Below are positions 57,771-64,000 of a stretch of DNA of 64,000 nt, piece after piece. The DNA comes from Entomortierella parvispora. Lineage: Eukaryota > Mortierellomycota > Mortierellomycetes > Mortierellales > Mortierellaceae. The notes under the pieces are model-generated. The model had not been told where the DNA came from. It made no database searches and worked only from the letters and a program-made list of their open reading frames with translations. Made by a program: the position numbers and the translations under genes. Each line of letters opens with the position of its first letter. The first letter of the stretch is position 1. The stretch is taken from positions 2,480,001 to 2,544,000 of the forward strand of contig OY752142.1 of assembly GCA_963573315.1 (NCBI GenBank). Direction: 5' to 3'.

Positions 57771-59373
57771 TTACTCTTCGTCCTCCTCGATGATGTGATC
57801 ACCAGACATGTTCAAGCGCTTGTCCTTCTCGACCTCGAGCTGACCATAGAGCAAGTAAAGGGCCTTCTCGTTGGCCTCCAAGGTGCCGACAATCGTGAAC
57901 ATGCGCTCGCCAGTCTCATCATGGGGGACCTTGGCGATCGAGATACGGGATCCTGAAAGACGACGGATCTCTGAGATCTTGGAGCCGCCCTTTCCAATGA
58001 TACATCCAACCATGTCGGCAGGGATCGAGATCTCCTGAGTGCGAAGGTTGGCGTTGTTGGCCTGGCCGAAAGCGGGTTCGCGGTACTGAGTGTCATCACG
58101 GGCCTGACGAGTAAAGTCGGAGCCGTTTCCGGTGCGCGAGGTGTAGCTGCCGTTGTTGGTGCGGGAAGCGTTGGCGGCAGGGACATTGTTGGTGGAGGGG
58201 TTGGTGTAGACAGGTCCAGCTCCAGGCAAGCGAGGGCCCGAAGGGTTGTAGAGGACGGTGCCGACGCCACGCTCCCAATCGTCGACCAAGCACTTGCCAA
58301 TCTCGTAAATGGCAATGCGGATGGCATCAATGGATCCCTGGACTTCAACAACACGCTCCGTTGACTGGGGGAGCATCTCCTTGGAGGCGACCATGCGAGC
58401 CGAGGAAGTATCCTGGATATGTTTGATCTTCAATCCCTGGCGACCAATGATGGTTCCCATGAGGTTGTGGGAGATCAACAGGCGAACAGACGAGGTCTGG
58501 ACTGCAGGACGAAGGGCGCTGGCAGGGGTACCTGGGGGGGAGGCCGTGATGGGATGGTCCAAGAGACTCTGGGCGATCAAAGAGAAAGCCTAGAGAGAGG
58601 GAGAGAGGGAGAGAGGGAGGGAGGGAGAGAGAAAGAGACAGTAGGTTCAAAGAATTAGCAGGGATATTTTCCGTGGGCAATACAACAAGAGAAAAGAGAG
58701 CAGACATATGTCAGTCTGCCAAAAGCGGTGGGTGACACGCAGGGTCTCGAGGAGAATGAGATATATAAAGTGTCGCGCCCCACTCTTGCTCGAGTGTCCA
58801 TGGACACACAAGGAGTACGCTTCCTCATTCCTGTTTTGGATGAGGAGTATGATCCTGCTTCCAGTAGAGATGAAAGAATGAATCTTTTATATCCAGTATA
58901 CTTGAAGAGTTGCTCCATCCCGTAAACTGCTAATTCCAGTATGGCGTGAGCTGTCTGTCCATTGGTGTCCATTTCTGAAAAAAGCACCTCTTGTTTGTTC
59001 CTCCAGAGGCTGTTGGGGTGCATTGTCGATAGAATAGGGTCCTGATGTCCTAGAGAGATACTGAAATCCAGTTAAAGCGGCGCTGTATCCGTACCTTGGC
59101 AACACCCTCGATGGTACCAGTGACAGTGAGGACACGGTCATGGACACCCTGGACGACCTTGGAGACACCGGCCTTGACGCCGGTCTGGTCTCGGAGATCA
59201 GCAACGTTCTTGCCAGCCTTGCCAATGATGACTCCGGCCTCCTTGGTGGAGACGAGGGCACGGAGGGTCAAGGGGGCGTCGGCATCGGGAGCCTCGCCAT
59301 CCTTGATGAGGTCGTGATCATTGTCATAGTGACCCTCGTGGGCGTGTTCGTTAGCGTCCTTGGCGAGAGACAT
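57771..59373 (-). CDS. Triple KH-domain RNA-binding protein (Rnc1/PBP2/PCBP-like)
   Basis: Two exons on the minus strand (59373-59095, 58589-57771) joined in phase 0, 365 residues. Three KH domains carry intact GxxG loops: EAGVIIGKAGKNVADLR (about 45-61), NLMGTIIGRQGLKIKHIQ (GRQG about 142-145) and MVGCIIGKGGSKISEIR (about 285-300). KH2 and KH3 are separated by an Asn/Thr/Arg-rich linker. The N-terminus is acidic and His-rich; the C-terminus is acidic (HIIEEDEE). This layout is that of PCBP/hnRNP K-like proteins and of fission yeast Rnc1 and budding yeast Pbp2/Hek2, which bind C- or U-rich mRNA and control stability or localisation. The 505-nt intron falls right after KH1. The gene diverges from AFG3. 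Confidence 0.92.
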
Positions 59374-60135
59374 TTTGAAGGTGGCAGGAAGAGAGCGAGC
59401 GAACTTGGAGGGAGAAGGGGAGGAGAGGAGGGAGAGAGATGAGATGGAGAAAGGGGAAGGAGATGAAGAGAAGGGAGGGGAGAGGGGCGGACGGACAGAG
59501 GAAGGATGAAGATGAAGTGAATAAAAGAAGAAAGGCGTAAGGGAAAAGAGCAAGAGCAAGCAGCAGACCTTGAAAAGAACAAAAAGGGTCTGGTCACGTG
59601 CAGGGTGACTGCGAACTGGATGGCGAGTCTGTTGACGAAGATTTGGTGGCAACGCACAGGGACAGGCACGGGAATGGGAACAGGAGCAGGAACGAGAAAA
59701 GATCTCTTTCTCTTGAACAGAGGACAATCTCTCGGTGGATCGGGAGGAAGAAGGATATGCTTCTTGGAGTGGATGGAAGCATGACCTCCATGTAGACGAC
59801 TGAAGGTGGTGGGTGGTCAAAGAAGGGATCGAACAAAGATGACGCACACCTGGCGATTTTTTTCTCCTTTTCTGGCACCCCTTCTCTCTGGAGCACACTC
59901 ACTCGGCACACTCCGACCGATCTGCACACTGCACACTTCACACTCACTGCACACACTGCACACACTCAATTTCACACTCTCCAGGAATCCACACATCGAT
60001 TCTTGCTCCTCTCTATCTCTCTTTCTCTCCTTCTACGCTCTACTGCGCTCTCTCTTTTTACTTCATTTCTTTTCATCTTTTATTCATTCATCTCTTCTCC
60101 TTCTCTCCTTCCGCCCATCCCTTCCCTCCCCCCTC
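59374..60135. other. Divergent promoter region between the KH gene and AFG3
   Basis: It includes a CACTCACTGCACACACTGCACACACTC-like short repetitive stretch near 59900-59980 and a C/T-rich leader before AFG3. An open frame continues upstream of the AFG3 ATG, but its translation is low-complexity. Confidence 0.5.
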
Positions 60136-60344
60136 ATGAGCTCATCCTTCTCCAGGGCTGCATCCTCCCTTGCCGGAGGCCGATGCTCTCGATTGCTCGC
60201 CAGATCCTACTCCCTGGCCAATCCCCACCCGCACCCACAGCGCATCCGCACCCGATTCTTCTCTTCAGAGAAACAGCCCCCAAAGAATAACAACAACAAC
60301 CCAAGCAACAGCAACAACCCCAGCAACAAGGACGGCAACCACGG

Positions 60345-60377
<33 letters not shown>

Positions 60378-62695
60378 CGATGGTCCTCCCTCGATCGAAA
60401 ACTTTTTTGGCAAGATGCTTCGAGATGCCGCAAAGCAAATCGAGAACAATGGCCAGGCCACAAAGAACGGAGGCAACAACCCCGCCGGCAACAGAAACAC
60501 CAGCAGCAGCAACAACTCGAACCGACCCAGCAATAACAGCAGCAGCAGCGGCAACAAGCAACAGCCACAGCAGCCTCTCGGCGGTGGTCGCAAGCCAACA
60601 CCACCTCCCGAGGGTCAGTTTTACAGCATGACCTTGAACCCCAGCACAGTCTTGCCCTTGGCCTTCACCTCCTATGTCCTCTACAAGGCCATGTCCCCCT
60701 CCGACAACCTCAGAGAGATCACCTGGCAAGAGTTCCGGTCCACCTTCTTGGATCGTGGTCTTGTTGACCGTCTTGTTGTCTTGAACAGGAACCGTGTCCG
60801 AGTCTACCTCCGTGGTGACGCCCCCTCCCAGATCCCGGGAACGTTGGGTCAGGCTCACGGAACGACCTATACCTTCAGCATTGGCTCCGTCGAGGCCTTT
60901 GAGCGCAAGCTGGAAGAGGCGCAGGCAGAGCTGGGTATCCCCGGATCGGAGCGTATCCCCGTCTCGTTCCGTGACGAGGTCAATGTCTTGGGCACATTGC
61001 TTCACTTTGCCCCCACCCTGTTGATGATCGGTGTCTTGGTCTTTATGGCCAAGAAGGGTGCTGGAGGAGCTGCCGGTGGATCCGGCATCTTTGGCGTAGG
61101 CAAATCCAAGGCCAAGATGTTCAACCAGGAAACCGACATTGCCGTCAAGTTCAAGGACGTGGCCGGCATGGACGAGGCCAAGCTCGAGATCATGGAGTTT
61201 GTAAAGTTCTTGAAGAACCCTGCCGCATACGAGAAATTGGGTGCCAAGATCCCCAAGGGCGCAATCCTGAGTGGACCCCCCGGAACCGGAAAGACCCTTT
61301 TGGCCAAGGCCACTGCAGGCGAGGCCGGTGTACCCTTTTTGAGCGTTTCTGGATCGGAATTCGTGGAAATGTTTGTCGGTGTTGGAGCCTCGCGTGTCCG
61401 GGACCTGTTTGCAAATGCAAAGAAGCATTCGCCTTGCATCATCTTTGTGGACGAAATCGATGCCATTGGAAAGGCGCGTGGCAAGGGCGGTCAGTTTGGT
61501 GGCAATGACGAACGTGAGAGCACCTTGAACCAGCTTTTGGTCGAGATGGATGGATTCGGCTCCAACGAGCATGTCGTCGTGTTGGCGGGCACCAACCGTC
61601 CTGACGTCCTGGACGATGCTTTGATGCGTCCTGGTCGTTTTGATCGTCATATTGCCATTGACCGTCCCGATATCAAGGGTCGTCAGGATATTTTCAAGGT
61701 GCATCTTGGACCCATCAAGACGGACGAGGATATCCCAAAGTTGTCTCAGAAGCTCGCTGCGTTGACTCCAGGATTCTCTGGAGCAGATGTGCACAATGTC
61801 TGTAACGAGGCTGCGTTGATCGCTGCCCGTCATGGAAAGGAGACTGTGGTCGAAGCTGATTTCGAGGCTGCGATTGAGCGTGTCATTGTCGGTCTGGAAA
61901 AGAAGTCCAAGCTCCTTTCACCCGAGGAGAAGAAGACGGTCGCATACCACGAAGCCGGACATGCTGTGGCTGGATGGTACTTGGAACATGCGGATCCTCT
62001 GCTCAAGGTTTCTATTATTCCTCGTGGCGTGGGCGCCCTCGGTTACGCCCAGTACTTGCCCAAGGATCAGTACCTGTATTCGACTCAGCAATTGATGGAC
62101 CGCATGTGCATGACGCTCGGTGGTCGCGTCTCGGAACACATCTTTTTCGGCACAATCACTACTGGTGCTCAAGACGATTTGCAAAAGGTCACAAAGATGG
62201 CCTATGCTCAAGGTAAGAAAAAATGACGCGTGTCCTCTCCCTGTTCTCTTGCCCATGCGATCAAAGCGTAATGTCATCTAACTTTGTGTTTAATTCTCCT
62301 GTATTTGTATTGATGTCTGTGCAGTGGCCACATACGGTATGGACGATGAGCTGGGACCTCTTTCATACGGAAACCAGGACAACAAGGATCAGTTCACGAA
62401 ACCTTACAGTGAAAAGACGGGACAGATCATCGATACTCGCGTCCGGACCTTGATTGGTCAGGCATTCCGTCGGACCACGGATCTGTTGACGGAAAGGAGG
62501 GCTGACGTTGAGAAGGTGGCCATGCTGTTGATGGAGAAGGAGGTCTTGAACAGAGCGGATATGGAGCGTTTGTTGGGCAAGCGTCCTTTCCAGGACAAGT
62601 TGCACGAGCTGTTGGGCACTGAGGTGACCGCCCAGGATGAAAAGTACATCAACCACCCCGAGACTCCATCCTCCTCGACCTCTGCCTCGTTGTAA
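60136..62695 (+). CDS. AFG3: Mitochondrial inner-membrane m-AAA protease subunit Afg3
   Basis: ATP-dependent zinc metalloprotease of the FtsH family, 815 residues in two exons (60136-62212, 62325-62695). The presequence ([26 protein letters not shown]) is followed by a long Asn-rich stretch (about 52-150, including an uninterrupted Asn run). TM1 is near [14 protein letters not shown] and TM2 is [14 protein letters not shown]. The AAA module has Walker A GPPGTGKT (about 378-385), Walker B IIFVDEID, and the second region of homology [19 protein letters not shown]. The protease site HEAGH is at 605-609 with [10 protein letters not shown] supplying the third zinc ligand. With its partner Yta12 it degrades misfolded inner-membrane proteins and processes ribosomal protein MrpL32; AFG3 is preferred over YTA12 from the N-terminal part and GMDDELG segment, but not strictly proven. 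The ATG at 60136 is chosen because the presequence begins there. Confidence 0.95.
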
Positions 62696-62791
62696 AAAAC
62701 CACCACCACTACCACCATTTTCTACCCCTTTTCTGTTTCCCCGCACTTTCACTACCTCTGTACAAAAAGATTACTTACCGTGAAATTTATT

Positions 62792-62828
62792 GAATCCGGA
62801 CAGAATCACTATGTTTTCATCCGGATTC
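62792..62828. repeat. Perfect 9-bp inverted repeat with 19-nt loop
   Basis: GAATCCGGA and TCCGGATTC flank a 19-base spacer. It lies about 100 bases after the AFG3 stop and about 165 bases before the transposase ATG. It may be part of a transposon end or a 3'-UTR hairpin. Confidence 0.6.
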
Positions 62829-62840
62829 CAAAACAACTCG

Positions 62841-62862
62841 ATTAAATTGAACTCAATTTAAT
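62841..62862. repeat. Perfect 9-bp AT-rich inverted repeat with 4-nt loop
   Basis: ATTAAATTG, AACT, CAATTTAAT. It sits right beside the previous inverted repeat and before the transposase gene. It may belong to the subterminal part of the element. Confidence 0.6.
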
Positions 62863-62992
62863 TAGAATAAAAACGCTCAGTCACATGATCGGCCGTTGCG
62901 TTTTACGACACGACGGGTCAGACATCATCTTCTCGCGTTTCGCCCATTCCTGACCTTTAACAACCTATACATATACCAATCTCCCTTACAGC

Positions 62993-64000
62993 ATGCCGCC
63001 AGCAAAGCGGCCGAGCTCTACCGCAGTCAAAGGTCCTGCCTCCAAGAAAACACGTCCTCCATCGTCTTCCATTCCCAAGAGCATCTTTCAACTGCAGCCA
63101 GTAACCAGAAGATACACACAGAGTGAGCTCAAGAAAAGGGATGCCACTTGGAACTCACAGTACCAATCGCTCTTGGCTGCCGCAAGGAGCGGTAGTGTTC
63201 TCGCAGGTGTTGTTCTCCCAACGCTTCAGGAATACAGGATCTCGATGGTCAAGGAGTGCAAAGAATTAAACACCAAGGTTGAACTCTTGGACATATACCA
63301 CTACCTCGTTTCCATCGAGAGCATGTTCGCAAAAAAAGTCACCTACGAGAGATTTGGCCATATGATTGGAATCTCTTTGAAGTCGTCGACCTTGGGTGAT
63401 TGGCTTAAAAACGAAGACAAAATAAGGCAGAAAGCACCACTGCTCCCAGCAGGCGCCAAGAACATGGTCAACATGAAGAACAATAGGGTGGAGACGATCG
63501 TGCTCCATTGGTTGCAGCAGCAGCGGAAGAACTGTGTCCCTGTGTCTGGAAAGATGATACGAAAGGCCGCTGATACGACCTACTTCGTTCTACAAGATTC
63601 CTTTGAGGCTGATGATCAAGATGACGGTGTGGTGCCGTCCTTTTCTGCAGCATGGTTCGACTCTTTCAAGAAAAGGCATCAAATCTCGTATTGTCAGCTT
63701 CGTGGCGAGGCTGGCTCCGTCAATATCGATGCAATTGAACCCGAGCTTGTCGAGATCCGCAATCTATGCTCCTACTATCGTGCTGAGGATATATACAACT
63801 GCGATGAGACGGGCCTTTACTTGAAGGAGTTGAATACCAAGTCGTACACAGTGCCTGATAGTAAGGCTGGTGGCAAACCTCTCCGAGAATGCCGTGTTTC
63901 TCTTTTGATGTGTGTCAATGCTTCCGGCTCTTCCATTACACTGTCCAAGGAGAGGAGCTCCCTGCGCCCTTTGCTCATAGGTAATAATATAAACACCTTT
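62993..64000 (+). mobile_element. pogo/CENP-B-like (Tc1/mariner superfamily) transposase, 3' partial
   Basis: An open frame of 336 codons runs off the right edge. The first 35 residues are basic (MPPAKRPSSTAVKGPASKKT). An N-terminal helix-turn-helix region of CENP-B type follows (about 75-145: ELLDIYHYLVSIESMFAKKV, FGHMIGISLKSSTLGDWLKN), then a second CENP-B/Tc5-type DNA-binding domain (about 160-235: VSGKMIRKAADT, SAAWFDSFKKRHQI). The start of the DDE domain has the first catalytic aspartate in YNCDETGLYL (D271), then CRVSLLMCVNASG. The other catalytic acids would lie beyond the window. The visible part has no stop or frameshift. Just after the NASG segment there is a short stretch unlike the family, so an insertion or an intron near there is possible. 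Domesticated CENP-B/Abp1-like proteins share this layout. Confidence 0.75.

Noticed and set aside
60265-61833. 522-codon minus-strand ORF
   Set aside because: Antisense to AFG3; composition mirrors the Asn-rich repeat and AAA domain codons.
1-64000. CRISPR arrays, prokaryotic operons, riboswitches, biosynthetic gene cluster
   Set aside because: Genes are spliced and eukaryotic; the tandem repeats lack unique spacers, and neighbouring genes do not share a pathway.

Overview
This window reads as nuclear DNA of an early-diverging fungus. The genes are intron-rich, with short GT-AG introns and one GC-AG intron. Intergenic and 5' leader DNA is full of C/T tracts and A/T homopolymers. The protein set (m-AAA protease, Sac1, 14-3-3, Prp46, Pcc1, otubain, TBC and Kar9-like proteins) is ordinary eukaryotic housekeeping. 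A GT10 fucosyltransferase and a GAR-domain protein suggest Mucoromycota, most likely Mortierellomycotina; that placement is inference, since no marker gene could be compared. Coordinates for spliced genes were built by hand from splice sites, reading phase and family similarity.

Layout, left to right. 1-1953: 3' part of an Ala/Glu/Lys-rich helical protein ending in two zinc knuckles (+). 3123-4985: ARO8/AADAT-type aminotransferase (+). 5306-7718: GT10 fucosyltransferase-like membrane protein (-). 7982-10198: leucine-rich-repeat protein (-). 10726-13767: 11-exon TBC Rab-GAP (-). 15240-19009: 2-oxoglutarate dehydrogenase E1 (-). 20515-23535: Sac1 phosphoinositide phosphatase, 12 exons (+). 23818-25139: otubain with an 18-nt exon carrying the catalytic Cys (+). 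27905-30505: Gln-rich F-box-like protein (+). 30798-32920: 14-3-3 (-). 33706-35654: Prp46/PLRG1 splicing WD40 protein (-). 35837-39231: Kar9-like/GAR-domain protein (-). 40593-44690: SCY1-like pseudokinase (+).

44691-47518 is a gene-poor stretch with an inverted repeat, three tandem-repeat arrays (19-bp, 62-bp and 52-bp units) and a promoter-like segment in front of an orphan ORF. Then follow 47519-49315, a mitochondrial TPR protein (-); 49685-50209, a small SVIP-like p97-binding protein (-); 51066-53682, an SLC35C2-like nucleotide-sugar transporter (+); 53846-55648, a secretory type I membrane protein of unknown role (-); 56655-57517, the small three-exon KEOPS subunit Pcc1 (-); 57771-59373, a triple-KH RNA-binding protein (-); 60136-62695, the mitochondrial AAA protease Afg3 (+); and from 62993 to the right edge, the 5' part of a pogo/CENP-B-like transposase behind two perfect inverted repeats.

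The genes do not form a pathway cluster. Loose themes are membrane traffic and glycosylation (TBC, Sac1, SCY1-like, SLC35C2-like, GT10), protein quality control (otubain, SVIP-like, Afg3, TPR) and RNA metabolism (Prp46, KH, Pcc1). I found no clear new multi-gene system. The most unusual items are the GT10 protein with its membrane anchor at the C-terminus, the 62-bp array open in all three forward frames, the functional residues placed on or beside splice junctions (otubain, SVIP-like), and the transposase edge.
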